From Tubulanus polymorphus (lineage: Eukaryota; Nemertea; Palaeonemertea; Tubulaniformes; Tubulanidae): a stretch of DNA of 64,000 bases. The stretch covers positions 14,251,263-14,315,262 of the forward strand of contig NC_134028.1 of assembly GCF_964204645.1 (NCBI RefSeq). The letters are read 5' to 3'. The notes beneath the pieces were generated by a model. That model did no database searches. It was not told the origin of the DNA and saw nothing but the letters and a program-made list of their open reading frames with translations. Position numbers and translations under genes: made by a program. Positions 29,961 through 42,588 of the stretch are shown here, piece by piece; positions within the stretch are counted from its first letter, which is position 1; each line of letters starts with the position of its first letter.

Positions 29961-32394
29961 AAAGGTGAATACATTATATAGAATTGAATTAGCTGTTTTA
30001 ATCTTTAGAATCATGCTAATCTAAATTCGGCCAACGATGACCCACAAATATTGCATCCTCTTCATCCCCAGGTGGAGGAAAATGTGCCCGAATGCACATC
30101 ACTGCACAAGATGGAAGAACAACACGGTAGCCTTCACCAAGAATCTTCCAACACAAACGAACGAATTGTCTCTAGGCAATATGCCTATACTGAGCGTCAA
30201 GTGGTCCGTCAAATGCTCTTTATTTGTATTGTTGTATGTAGCCATACCGAGCCCCAATGGATCAAGTGACACCGATGGCAGACAAGGATGGTCGGTCACA
30301 CAGGAGGGCACTGGGCTCGTTTTATTATTTTTTTTGACGACTTCCGGTATCTCCTGACAGCAAATGTTTTCTCGCGTCAAGTTCATCGTCTGGCAGTGTC
30401 CACATGAACACGTTAAAATAAAATAACTGTTCTTAAAGACAAATGGCGTTATGTACAATTGTGAATCGTTATTTGAAATAGAAATCATCCAGTCTGTAAT
30501 AAATAATACATGTTTTTGCAAATTCTTGGTATATTTAAGAAGACATTCTGTTAGTGTTAGAAATAGAACTTATACATTACTACCCTGAACAGGAAACTTT
30601 CTATTTATGATATGTGCAGTATAAACCAACTCTCATGCCACCATAAATATAGGCCTAGTAAATTTTTTTGTATATAGATAAACAGAAAACCAAAATCTCA
30701 TTTTGTCCTCTGGTCATTTAACTAACTAAACTAGGCTATAAGTTTGTTTTGCCAAATCCTGGTTCTAGTTTGTTGGTTCACTTCAGCCATACTTAAACGA
30801 AATTTGATTGTTTGTGGTAGATTCAAATAAGTTTCATTTTATTCTTCAAATCATTGTTGTTAAAATGTACTTTATTTTATGAATAAAATCCTACGTATTA
30901 TGATAAATTTACATATTGAATCCTTGCATTCATTGAAGTTTCGTAAATAGAAATTGAATTGTTTTTCATAATTTGTATTTCAGAGAAAATAAAGGATTTC
31001 TGGTGTGTGCTGATTACATGACGTTCCTTTGCATAATTTGTGATAAAAGATTTCGTGATGAGAACTTGCCATTCTCGAAGTCTGTTCACGTCGTGTCGCC
31101 TCCAATCAGCATAAATCAATTTAAGTTTCATTTCGTACTATAAGTATTAGAATACGGTACACTTCTCAGAGAATATGTCTAAGATTAATTAGTCAAATTC
31201 ATCTACTTACAGCACAGTGCGTATCTATACTTTTTTCGCAACTAACTATTTCGACTATTCTAAAGGTTTAATCGACAATTTTCATTTTCATAGGTTCAAA
31301 TTGTTTGGTTGTTAGTATGACTGAAACATGAAGATGAATTGGTTAAATTTTTATGTGGACAAATATATAATCTTATTTACTACCTGACCACTTATTTTGG
31401 AAGATGATGATTTTTTTCTTTTGGTTGACAAGGGTAACTGTATTTGTGTTGTGTTATTGCCTGAACACTGCTCTGATATCAGATGTTACACGTTACTATC
31501 ATTGTATCACCAGATCACGTCCGAAGCTATTTCCAGTCAGTAATCGAAAGATTTTCGAAACAGAGAAATGCGTACGACTTGCTATCACCAACTGGACCTG
31601 GGACGCTATAACTACACAACAAATCGCTAGTTTTTTTCGTCGCAGAATCAACCAGAATTCGGAGATCCTCAGCAGATCATTCAAAATTACAGTTTACGTA
31701 TCGTCGCATCGTCTGTATATAACGACATGTCACCCATTCGTGAATGACTGAATATCCGGTCGTTACTATCCAGCGTTTGCACATTTTCGCGCGGTGAATC
31801 TCAATCTTTTTGCGGTGGAAGGAGTTTTGATGAGCTTTCAGTATACACGTTTTCCGCAAATTTGGAGGACTAAATTTAATTGGACAAGGGGGCATCTGTC
31901 ACCCTGATATAAGTCACATATTTTATAATCATATTTATATCTACATTCATACTAATTTCATAAGGGACGGTTCATAATATTTCATATCTCTTACTACATG
32001 GAAATGCTTAACTATAATACTAATATTAATAATGTAAATAACTTATGAATATAGTATTGATATGTGCTTTAATCGTAATCAACATCGTGACATTGCTCAA
32101 TATGTTTTCAAAGTAATTAGCTCTAGTCAGTGATCATCATTAATTAATTTGCGTCTCTCGAACATGTCACTAGGTGTTAGTTTGTGAGTTCTGATGTCTA
32201 CAACTTGTCTGACACCTAGTTCTCACATTATACACATGATTCTGTATATAAAGACTTTGTTAAGTTACGATAATCATTCTCATTCCGGGATGGAAGGAAG
32301 ATTGTACATATATGGTTTAACTGCCTTGTTCTTCCTGATGGATGGAATCCTGTACCGCTGGTGTAAATGCTATTTCCCCAGCTAGCCTGCCGAT
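29961..32394. other. Host sequence, no recognised gene
   Basis: Short unrelated open frames only. An inverted pair ACTAGGTGT...ACACCTAGT lies at 32169-32221. I recognise no named element or gene. Confidence 0.4.
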
Positions 32395-32429
32395 ACAACA
32401 ACCAGCCGATTACAGAATCACAAACTATT

Positions 32430-33079
32430 AACATTACCAATAATAATAAGCAAAGTTTGTGTAAGCAAAGTTATTGTAGAACTTGTCTGTAAGAAATGAA
32501 TAAACAATATCGAGCAAATAATCCAGATTATCAAAAGGAATGGAGAGAAAATCACCCAGATTATAACCCAGAATACTTGAGACAATGGCGAACATAAAAT
32601 CGAGAAAATAATAGAGAACATTATAAAGTGTATAGTAACAATTATCAAAACGAAAGGTGTAGAACAGATTTTAATTTTAAATTGAAAAAATGTTTAAGTT
32701 CTAAATTATCACAATTATTCACTTAAGATTATCACTCAGACACACTATCTTGTTCATTAGGTTGTTCAGATGAATTCTTAAAATCATGGATTATATATCT
32801 ATTCGATGATAAAATGGATGAAAATAATTATGCTGAATATTTTCATATAGATCATGTATTATCGATATCTTAATTTAATATGAATGATGAATATAGCAAT
32901 AAGTTAATTTGGAATTGGAAGAATCTAAGACCTTTAGAAAAAGTAGAAAATATTAGGAAAGGAAACGAACTAGATTGACAATTATATTTAGACCAGTAAA
33001 CAAAGGCAAATACGTTCATAGAGATATGGAATGATGATCCAAATAATGAAAAATATGTTGAGACTTTATTAAGTGGTTA
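32430..33079 (+). pseudogene. HNH endonuclease, decayed
   Basis: Recognisable segments: a CxxC-like remnant, NPDYQKEW repeats, LGCSDEFLKSWIIY, FHIDHVLSIS and W-KNLRPLEK. At least five in-frame stops and the missing start show it is dead. The HIDH catalytic motif is still readable. Confidence 0.8.
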
Positions 33080-33318
33080 AAGAAGAATAATATAATTCAA
33101 ATACAAAATATTAAAAAAACAATAACTTCAATTATAGCTATTATATTCAAATCTAATATTTTCTTTTCAAAAAGAAAATACTTTATGTCACAAATATAAT
33201 TGTCACAAACAATAACTTCAACTATCTAATATTTCTTAGTTTATACTAGAATTCTTTAAATCAACTAGCTAGTATTAAAATATTATAATATTTTGTTTCG
33301 CTTTTTTTTCTAAAATAA

Positions 33319-33829
33319 ATGTCTAAGATTATTACTGATAATAATGATAATGTAGCAACTAAAAGTGATAATAATATTGACATTGAATACTATTTATATT
33401 GTAAATATCAACTTAAGTTACTAATTGCTAGTGGTAAATGTAAAGATTTCTTAGGTAAAATTATAACATATCAAGAATTAGACTCTATGGACAAAGAAAA
33501 AGTAATACAATATTTTAAAATATGTGAAGAAGCTAGATTAGCTAGAATAAATGATTCTATTTCGGATGGAATAGTAAAATGGTATTCTAAGTTATGCAAC
33601 CGGGTAATACCAATTAATGATGAAAATAAATTATCTACTGATTTAAAAAATGATTACTTAGTTATGGCAGAACTGCAAAAATGGGTTGGATATGCTCTAT
33701 TTCAATTAGGCGGAATAATGACATTAATTTCTACTGGTGTAATAACATTTTCTAATACCAAACCTATAGTATATAAATCAGATAATATCGAAACAGATAT
33801 TAAATCAGAACAAAAATTAAGTAAAATAA

Positions 33830-33837
<8 letters not shown>
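33319..33837 (+). CDS. Membrane protein of the 200-aa family, 172 aa
   Basis: Open frame with a shorter N-terminus than copy B (39390-39992). Conserved domain YYLYCKYQLKLLIASGKC through NDYLVMAELQKWVGYALF, with a membrane segment at about 125-148 (FQLGGIMTLISTGVITF). It ends KINE followed by TGA inside the next gene's ATGAGTGA. T-rich sequence and ATAAATG precede the start. Function unknown. Intact here although its neighbours are dead. Confidence 0.75.
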
Positions 33838-36074
<2,237 letters not shown>

Positions 36075-36080
36075 GATACG

Positions 36081-36331
36081 ATGAAAAAAAGAACAATATT
36101 TAAAGATTTATATTATAAACCAGAGAGTGAAGTATCATATTCTAGTGTTTCAGAATCATAGGATGAAATAAAATGTGATAATGAAAATATAAAATATAGT
36201 GAATTAAAATTATGGTAAAAATCAACCAACATATCAAATCCATAAGAAAATTGATACAAATTATTTAACGAGAAAAGTTATGGTTTCATATATTGATCAA
36301 CAATGGCAAGCAGATTTAATAGATATGATTT
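36081..36331 (+). pseudogene. Integrase N-terminal fragment
   Basis: Matches the first about 90 codons of 40389-41501 up to QWQADLID, then is cut by the LTR. It contains stops (near 36160 and 36216) and a deletion relative to copy B. Confidence 0.82.
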
Positions 36332-36553
36332 TGCGAATGAATCCGACTCGCATACGAAAATAGACCAGAGACAGACGACGACGACTGTTATCGTGTGGTA
36401 TATGAAGAACTCAGCTTTTATTTTACATAATTTGACATTATAAAGGCGGCCCAGCTATGTTACGCTGTATGAACAGATGTGAAGTGTGAAAAAGGTAATC
36501 CTTACACAATACAGTATTACAATATTATCACAGTTTAATCGTAATTCCCAACA
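36332..36553 (-). repeat. Copia-like LTR, 222 bp
   Basis: On the minus strand it begins TGTTGGGAAT and ends ATTCGCA, with AATAAAAGCTGAG (polyadenylation-like) inside. A purine-rich CGCCGGGAGTA (polypurine-tract-like, about 36554-36564) adjoins its minus-strand start. So it looks like a 3' LTR with a stub of internal sequence. It separates Polinton fragment D from copy B. Confidence 0.6.
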
Positions 36554-36589
36554 TACTCCCGGCGAGCCAAAAGTTGAAGCCGGGATTTA

Positions 36590-36849
36590 GCTTAAAGAGC
36601 TGTTGCTCATAAAAATGAAAAATAAATTCTCACACGCTCGAATTTATTTTTCATTTTTATGAGTTTCACTCCTAATTCAAGTAGAAATTGTAATTATTTT
36701 CATGTTTTTCATTTTTTACTCACCCGCCCGTTCAACCTTTAACCTGAAAGCCTATTATCCCTATTACTCTTAAAATATTCGTATATATGAATAAAATATA
36801 AATCATTGAACTTCTAAAATCTATTTTTAATAAAAAATTTAGTATTAAA
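36590..36849 (+). repeat. Left TIR of copy B (truncated, variant foldback)
   Basis: Contains a long hairpin at 36608-36662 (arms TCATAAAAATGAAAAATAAA), then CACCCGCCCGTTCAACC and the family terminus inverted (CCTATTATCCCTATTACT, ending about 36769), then sequence like the polB 5' region, including the early-type motif. The outer arm of the foldback is missing. Confidence 0.7.
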
Positions 36850-37101
36850 ATGGAAGCAAATAAGTACTACTGTCCAACATGTAATATCAATATAGATAAA
36901 TCCCAAAAAGCAAAACACAATAAAACTAAAACACATTTAGAGAATAAATTGAAACTAGAATATTTACAGTTATATTCAGAACAGTTAACAAAAGCAAAGA
37001 AATTTATTGAATTATGGAATAATGATCCAAATAATGAACAATACGTTGAGGAATTTGATATCAAGGATCTGATGTTTATACTAGAAAATGATTCTATTTG
37101 A
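36850..37101 (+). pseudogene. Chimeric polB start / HNH end
   Basis: Its first 36 codons are the polB N-terminal finger (MEANKYYCPTCN). From about 36960 it continues in frame with the last about 37 codons of the HNH nuclease (EQLTKAKKF ... NNEQYVEEFDIKD). So the left end of copy B carries a duplicated, inverted polB start joined to an HNH tail. It is a rearrangement product. Expression is possible, since the early-type motif is retained upstream. Confidence 0.75.
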
Positions 37102-37376
37102 GCCTATATACATTCAATGTACAGAGCTATAGAATAAATCTATAAATTCACAGCTGTTACGGCTGTTACTATGACGCCGAGACATATGAGTCGTTATTGC
37201 AAACGTGCAGAGAGAGAACACTCTAGAACCGGAACTAGATGACGTGGCATAATCAACGACGTGTCATTCTAGAAATCGCCCCGGAAATGAACATACGCTG
37301 TAATATTGTGCTCAGGATATTCTATCTTTCGAAACGAAATTAGGAGTTTATAGTTTATAATTATAAATCTAAATAT
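37102..37376 (+). other. Subterminal region, copy B
   Basis: Counterpart of 17451-17722 in the opposite orientation; CAGCTGTTACGGCTGTTAC and TCTAGAACCGGAACTAG are conserved. Ends at the GTAAGT donor. Confidence 0.4.
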
Positions 37377-37488
37377 GTAAGTACTGTTTTTGTAGTTATT
37401 GGGGCTATTAAATATGAAACCTTTAGATATATTTAAGTGTATTTAGTATATCTTTTAGATGGCTAGAGTTACCGCTAATATCTTTTAG
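37377..37488 (+). other. Candidate intron, copy B
   Basis: GTAAGTACTG start and TATCTTTTAG end, 112 bp, matching copy A's 113 bp. A second TCTTTTAG acceptor-like site ends at 37458. Confidence 0.4.
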
Positions 37489-37640
37489 ATTAATAAAACG
37501 CCATACGCATCATGAAGTGATAGAGAAACTCAAGATACTCTTTCTGACTGAGGAATCAACAACAATGGATATCGAACCAATAGAATCACCAAAAGATCGA
37601 AGAAGAAATATAAGAATTTCAAAAACATTAAGACTCCAAT
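37489..37640 (+). pseudogene. Subterminal basic peptide, broken
   Basis: Matches the 17139-17337 unit for about 35 codons. A deletion of roughly 40 bases near 37590 then shifts the frame to a stop. The lesion argues that the peptide is dispensable or not coding. Confidence 0.4.
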
Positions 37641-37796
37641 GATTAAGTTTAACATTTGTTGATGTAGTTAAATATTTACCAGCAATTGAAAAATGTTTGT
37701 AATTATAAATTGTATTTATAGAAATCAAATGATGTATTGGAAGAAATGACTGAACAACTTGTATAATGTATTGTGTAAATCTACTTGGTGAATTTT

Positions 37797-38215
37797 AAAA
37801 GCGCGCATGAATGCGCGGTTTGCCTAATGCGAACACGTTAGATATTTCATGTCGGTCGTTTCTATTTTACAGAATTTACAGAATGAATATATAATTATGA
37901 TTAGCGCATGCGCATTAAGCAAAAGCGCGCATAAATGGCCGCATGTGACACATGTAACGCATGTGACGAGAACATGAATGCGTTTTAATTTTCTATGTTC
38001 AGTTGTTTCTATTTTACAGAATTTATAGAATGAATTTATAATTATGATTAACACATGTGCATTGATCCAAACCGGCCATAAATGGCCGCATGTGACGCAT
38101 GTAACGCATGTGTTGTTTCTATTTTACAGAATTTATAGAATGAATATATAATTATGATTAACGCATGCGCATTAAGCAAAACCGCGCACGAATGCGCGCT
38201 TTTGCCCAGTGGTAT
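37797..38215. repeat. Minisatellite, copy B
   Basis: Three to four diverged units with TTTCTATTTTACAGAATTTA and ATTATGATTA, plus extra ATGTGACGCATGTAACGCATGTG blocks absent from copy A. Same position relative to the HNH gene as 16412-16990. Confidence 0.8.
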
Positions 38216-38345
38216 TATTTAGATATCAAGGAATCGAAACAATTTATCAAAAGCAGCGAGGAATGAAAAAGGATGACGTTGGTCGAAGAAATGGAAGAGG
38301 ATTCTAAAATTATTAACCAATTTAGTAAAAAAATACGTATAATAA

Positions 38346-39092
38346 ATGGAACCAGAACAACCACAAATTATCAATATTACAAATAACACTGGCGTTATAA
38401 ACATATACTACAAGAAGTGTTCTAAATGTGAATTAGATAAATTAGCTTTAACAGAATTTAGTAAGCGTAAGATTAGCAAAGATGGTTTTCAATATTGTTG
38501 TAAAACTTGTACTAAACTATATACCAAACAATATCGAGAAGATAATATAGAACATTATAATTATTATATGGCAGAATATATGAGAGAAAGATATCAAACA
38601 GATCTTAATTTTAGATTGAAACAATGCTTAAGATCTAGATTAACACAATTATTCAACAAAGAAACACATTCAGAAACACTATCTAATTTATTGGGTTGTT
38701 CAGATGAATTTCTCAAATCATGGATAATATATCAATTCGATGATAAAATGAATATAGATAATTATGGGGATTATTACCATATTGATCACGTGTTACCAAT
38801 ATCTAAATTTAACATGAATGATGAATACAATAAAAAACTTATTTGGGGTTGGAAGAATTTAAGACCTTTAGAAAAGAAGGAAAACATAATTAAATCTAAT
38901 AAACTAGATACGAAATTATATTTAGATCAACTGGATAAAGCAAAGACATTTGTTGAATTATGGAACAATAAACTAGATACGAAATTATATTTAGATCAAC
39001 TGGATAAAGCAAAGACATTTGTTGAATTATGGAACAATAATCCAAATAATGAACAATACGTTGAGGAATTTGATATCAAGGATCCGAAATGA
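38346..39092 (+). CDS. HNH endonuclease, 248 aa
   Basis: Intact homologue of 15590-16270. Zinc module CSKCELDK ... CCKTC and HNH core YYHIDHVLPIS ... W-KNLRPLEKKEN are preserved. The extra length is an exact in-frame 69-bp tandem duplication near the C-terminus: NKLDTKLYLDQLDKAKTF occurs twice, at about residues 185-230. ATAAATG context at the start. Likely a nuclease acting in element replication, packaging or mobility; the substrate is unknown. Confidence 0.88.
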   Translation: MEPEQPQIINITNNTGVINIYYKKCSKCELDKLALTEFSKRKISKDGFQYCCKTCTKLYTKQYREDNIEHYNYYMAEYMRERYQTDLNFRLKQCLRSRLTQLFNKETHSETLSNLLGCSDEFLKSWIIYQFDDKMNIDNYGDYYHIDHVLPISKFNMNDEYNKKLIWGWKNLRPLEKKENIIKSNKLDTKLYLDQLDKAKTFVELWNNKLDTKLYLDQLDKAKTFVELWNNNPNNEQYVEEFDIKDPK

Positions 39093-39389
39093 CTTATCTG
39101 GACAGTTATAACTACTGCTCCTAATAGATAAACAAAAGTAGTGAGATATCAAATAGAATTCAAATAAAATATATTAAAAAATATATCTTCAACAAGCTAG
39201 TATTAGTTATTGTTTTTTAATACTTTCTTTTCAAAAAGAATACTTTATATCACAAATAAAAAATACTAAAAAAACAATAACTAATACTAAAATTCTTTAC
39301 CTTTAACTAAGCTAGTATTAATCTAAAGAGATACTGGTATCATTTGAAGAATACTTATAATATTTTTTTGCTTTTTTCCTCTAATATAA

Positions 39390-39992
39390 ATGTCAAAGAA
39401 ATCTAATAAGAATAGTATTGATATTGAAAAGACATTAGATGATTTAGGTATAAGTGATAATAAAGATACAGTTGTTTCTAATTCTATTCAAGTTAATAAC
39501 AATATAGATTATGAATACTATTTATATTGTAAGCATCATCTTGAATTATTAATTGCTGGCGGGAAATCTAAGGAGTTTTTAACTAAGACTATTACTTTTC
39601 AAGAATTAGATGTTATGAAACCAGATAAAGTAATAAAATATTTTAAGATTTATGAAGAGGCAAGATTAGCTAAAATAAATGATTCTATTTCGAATGGTAT
39701 TGTCAAATGTTATTCTAAGTTATGTAACCAGTTAATACCAATTGATGATGAAAATAAATTATATAGTGATTTGAAAAATGACTATTTAGTTATGACTGAA
39801 TTACAAAAATGGGTTGGTTATGCTTCATTTCAATTGGGATCGGTTATGACATTAATTTCTACTGGCGTCATAACATTTTCGAACATCAAGCCTATGGAAT
39901 ATAAATCAGGTAAGAACGAAACAGATGTACTACAACCAAACGTCGAAACAGAAAATGAATCAGAACAAAAATTAACTAAAATAAATGAGTGA
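39390..39992 (+). CDS. Membrane protein, 200 aa
   Basis: Intact and the reference for this family here. Polar N-terminus (1-45), conserved domain with YYLYCKHHLELL and EEARLAKINDSIS, a membrane segment at about 148-172 (FQLGSVMTLISTGVITF), and an acidic tail ending KINE. Its TGA lies within the ATGAGTGA that starts the next gene, an 8-base overlap. A T-rich stretch and ATAAATG precede the start. Possible virion membrane protein; not named. Confidence 0.82.
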   Translation: MSKKSNKNSIDIEKTLDDLGISDNKDTVVSNSIQVNNNIDYEYYLYCKHHLELLIAGGKSKEFLTKTITFQELDVMKPDKVIKYFKIYEEARLAKINDSISNGIVKCYSKLCNQLIPIDDENKLYSDLKNDYLVMTELQKWVGYASFQLGSVMTLISTGVITFSNIKPMEYKSGKNETDVLQPNVETENESEQKLTKINE

Positions 39993-40382
39993 TGGAGTTA
40001 AGAAAAAGGCTAGATCCGAGAACAAATTAAATGGGCAAGAGAATTAGGTAAAAGATCTTCAGAATTAAAAAAAGCTAAGAAAAAGAAATTAACTGATATA
40101 AATGAATCACAGACTTTATCTGATATTGATTCAAATAATAATCCATCTGATTCTTCTAATGTTGGAAGTAATTATAAATTATATATTACAATTGGATTTG
40201 TAACAGTTATTATATTATCCGGTGTAATATATAAATCAAAATTCAAATCTAATGATAAAGATGATTCCAATGACAATCAGAAACTTAGTTATCCGTGTAC
40301 AGACAGTAAACCTATCATACCAGAAAATAAGTCAAATCATAAGGCCATTGAAACTAAATCTAAATTATTATTAATGGATTAA
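39985..40382 (+). pseudogene. 122-aa membrane protein, frameshifted
   Basis: Homologue of 14302-14670. One A is missing at the SEK codons (about 40020), giving an early stop. The membrane span and tail are otherwise preserved in the shifted frame, with a short D/N-rich insertion. Confidence 0.8.
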
Positions 40383-40388
40383 AATAAG

Positions 40389-41501
40389 ATGAAAAAAGAA
40401 CAATATTTAAGAGATTTATATTATAACCCAGAAAGTGAAGTATCATATTCTAACGTTTCAGAATTATGGAATAAAATTAAATCTGATAATGAAAATGGTG
40501 CCGTACAGCACCCACATGGTGATATAAAATATAGTGAACTAAGATTATGGTTACAAAATCAACCAACATATCAAATCCACAAGAAAATGGATAAAACTTA
40601 TTTAACAAGAAAAGTTATGGTTTCATATATCGATCAACAATGGCAAGCAGATTTAATTGACATGAAGAACTTAGAAGAATACAACAAAGGATATTTCTGG
40701 ATACTGAATGTTATAGACATATTCAGTAGATACGCATGGTCAATTCCAATCAAAAATAAAACTGGAATAGAAGTTACAAATGCTTTTAAATCTATATTTA
40801 AAGAAGCTATTCCAGATAAGATACAATTTGATGAAGGTAAGGAATTTTATAACAAACATTTTAAAAAACTATTATCTGATAACGATGTAGAATATTTTTC
40901 AACACACTCAGATAAAAAAGCATCTATTATAGAAAGATTTAATAAAACATTGAAATCTAGAATGTGGAAATATTTTACTGCTAATGAAACATATAAATAT
41001 ATCAATGTGTTAGATGATTTAGTGAAAGGTTATAATAATTCTAAACATAGTTCTATAAATATAAAACCTATACAAGCTAGAAAAGAAGATAATTCAGAAA
41101 TGGTTTGGAATAATTTATATGGCGCGTTTGTTGCACATGATTTCGGAGAACCTAAATTTAAAATAGGACAACACGTAAGAATATCTAAATATAGAAAAAC
41201 CTTTTATAAAGGTTATACCCCAAATTTTACAGGAGAATTATTCAAGATTAAAAAGATAATATTAACTAAACCTTTTGTTTATAAATTAGAAGATTTAAAA
41301 GATGAAGAAATATTAGGTTATTTCTATGAACAAGAATTATCACTTGTACCAAATCCAGATGAAATAGAATACAAAATAGAAAAAGTATTGAAAACAAAAA
41401 CTCTTAAAGGAAAAAAGTATTCTTTGGTGAAATATAAAGGATATGATGATAAATTTAATGAATGGATTTTATCTAGTAAAATTAAAAGAATAAATGAATA
41501 A
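40389..41501 (+). CDS. INT: Retroviral-type integrase with chromodomain, 370 aa
   Basis: Intact. Core catalytic residues read as D88 (WQADLID), D148 (QFDEGKEF) and E182 (IIERFN), with 33 residues between the last two. The N-terminal region has no clear HHCC finger. A C-terminal SH3-like segment with GQHVRISKYRKTF leads to a chromodomain at about 322-365 (YSLVKYKGYDDKFNEWI), which may steer insertion to chromatin. Ends INE with the stop overlapping the ATPase start by 8 bases. This is the only apparently complete integrase in the window. Confidence 0.95.
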   Translation: MKKEQYLRDLYYNPESEVSYSNVSELWNKIKSDNENGAVQHPHGDIKYSELRLWLQNQPTYQIHKKMDKTYLTRKVMVSYIDQQWQADLIDMKNLEEYNKGYFWILNVIDIFSRYAWSIPIKNKTGIEVTNAFKSIFKEAIPDKIQFDEGKEFYNKHFKKLLSDNDVEYFSTHSDKKASIIERFNKTLKSRMWKYFTANETYKYINVLDDLVKGYNNSKHSSINIKPIQARKEDNSEMVWNNLYGAFVAHDFGEPKFKIGQHVRISKYRKTFYKGYTPNFTGELFKIKKIILTKPFVYKLEDLKDEEILGYFYEQELSLVPNPDEIEYKIEKVLKTKTLKGKKYSLVKYKGYDDKFNEWILSSKIKRINE

Positions 41502-42105
41502 AGATTTATTTATATTTGAACCGCATAATATGTTAATAACTGGAGTAACCAATTGTGGTAAAACACATTTCATATTAGACTTGTTAGAAACTATTTATAA
41601 GAATCATTTTGATAATATAATATTATTCTGTCCTACTTATGAAATGAATAAAACATATAATAGAGATATAGTTCAGATGAAAAAGTTTATTATATTAAAT
41701 CCTAAAATAGTAAAAGAAAATTTAGATAATTGTATTAAAATAGCAATTGATACTTATAAAGGATCAAATACATTATTCATTATAGATGATTGCGCAAATT
41801 TACATGATTCAAAAGTTAGAGAAAGTGAGTTATGTTATTTGGCTTTCTCTGGGAGACATTTTGGGATAACAACATGGGTTTTAAATAAAAAATATAATTC
41901 AATTGTTAAAGACTTTAGGGAGAATATAAGATTTCTAGTTTTATTTTATAACAAAGATAAAAAATCTATGCAACAATCATTGGAAGAAAATCAAATTATA
42001 CCCACTGAATTACATGATGAATATATGAATAAATTAAAGAATAATAAAGGTTCAAAATTATTACTGAGACTACAATTTCCATATGAATATAAATTTATAA
42101 AATAA
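41494..42105 (+). CDS. FtsK/A32-like genome-packaging ATPase, 203 aa
   Basis: Intact. Walker A GVTNCGKT (17-24), Walker B TLFIIDDCAN (about 94-103). About 95% identical by eye to 12535-13170. The start AAATGAATAA lies inside the integrase end. Would translocate the element DNA into preformed capsids. Ends at the convergent, palindrome-rich intergenic region. Confidence 0.92.
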   Translation: MNKDLFIFEPHNMLITGVTNCGKTHFILDLLETIYKNHFDNIILFCPTYEMNKTYNRDIVQMKKFIILNPKIVKENLDNCIKIAIDTYKGSNTLFIIDDCANLHDSKVRESELCYLAFSGRHFGITTWVLNKKYNSIVKDFRENIRFLVLFYNKDKKSMQQSLEENQIIPTELHDEYMNKLKNNKGSKLLLRLQFPYEYKFIK

Positions 42106-42129
42106 AATTTATAATTTGGAATATTATAG

Positions 42130-42309
42130 AAACTAATTTATATATCTATATACTAGACGTACGAGTAAGAAAGTAAGATTCTTGCCAAGAAAGTAAGAAA
42201 GTAAGAATCTTGGTAAGAATTCTTACCAAGATTCTTACTTTCTTACTTTCTTGGCAAGAATCTTACTTTCTTACTCGTACGTCTAGTATATAGATATATA
42301 AATTAGTTT
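42130..42309. repeat. Perfect 180-bp palindrome
   Basis: Two 90-base arms with no spacer and no mismatch by base-by-base comparison. Centre GGTAAGAATTCTTACC between 42219 and 42220. Arms contain TAGACGTACGAGTAAGAAAG. Confidence 0.95.
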
Positions 42310-42440
42310 TATAATAATTATTCTAAATTTAAATTATAAAAATGAATAAATTATATGTTTTCTCTTAATAAAAATAAAAATAGATTATATTATAACTATT
42401 TCTATACTTAGATTAATAATTTTATGTTTTTAATTTTTAT

Positions 42441-42583
42441 GAAAACTAAATTATATATCTATGTACTAGACGTACGAGTAAGAAAGTAAGATTCTTACCA
42501 AGAAAGTAAGATTTCTTGGATTCTTGGATTCTTACCAAGATTCTTACGTACGTCTAGTATAAAGTTATATAAATTAGTTTTAT
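42441..42583. repeat. Imperfect palindrome, related sequence
   Basis: Arms share ACTAGACGTACG and GTAAGATTCTTACCAAG with the 180-bp palindrome but are interrupted by TTCTTGGATTCTTGGATTC and several indels. Confidence 0.8.
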
Positions 42584-42588
42584 AATAA

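Larger units (their letters stand above)
42106..42588. other. Convergent intergenic region with palindromes
   Basis: Lies between the ATPase and the zinc-finger gene. It holds a perfect 180-bp palindrome and a second imperfect one, separated by AT-rich sequence. No gene. Confidence 0.85.

Noticed and set aside
30037-30521. Overlapping open frames of 106, 72 and 140 aa
   Set aside because: No recognisable motif, no conserved start context, and opposing frames of similar length; chance frames are more likely.
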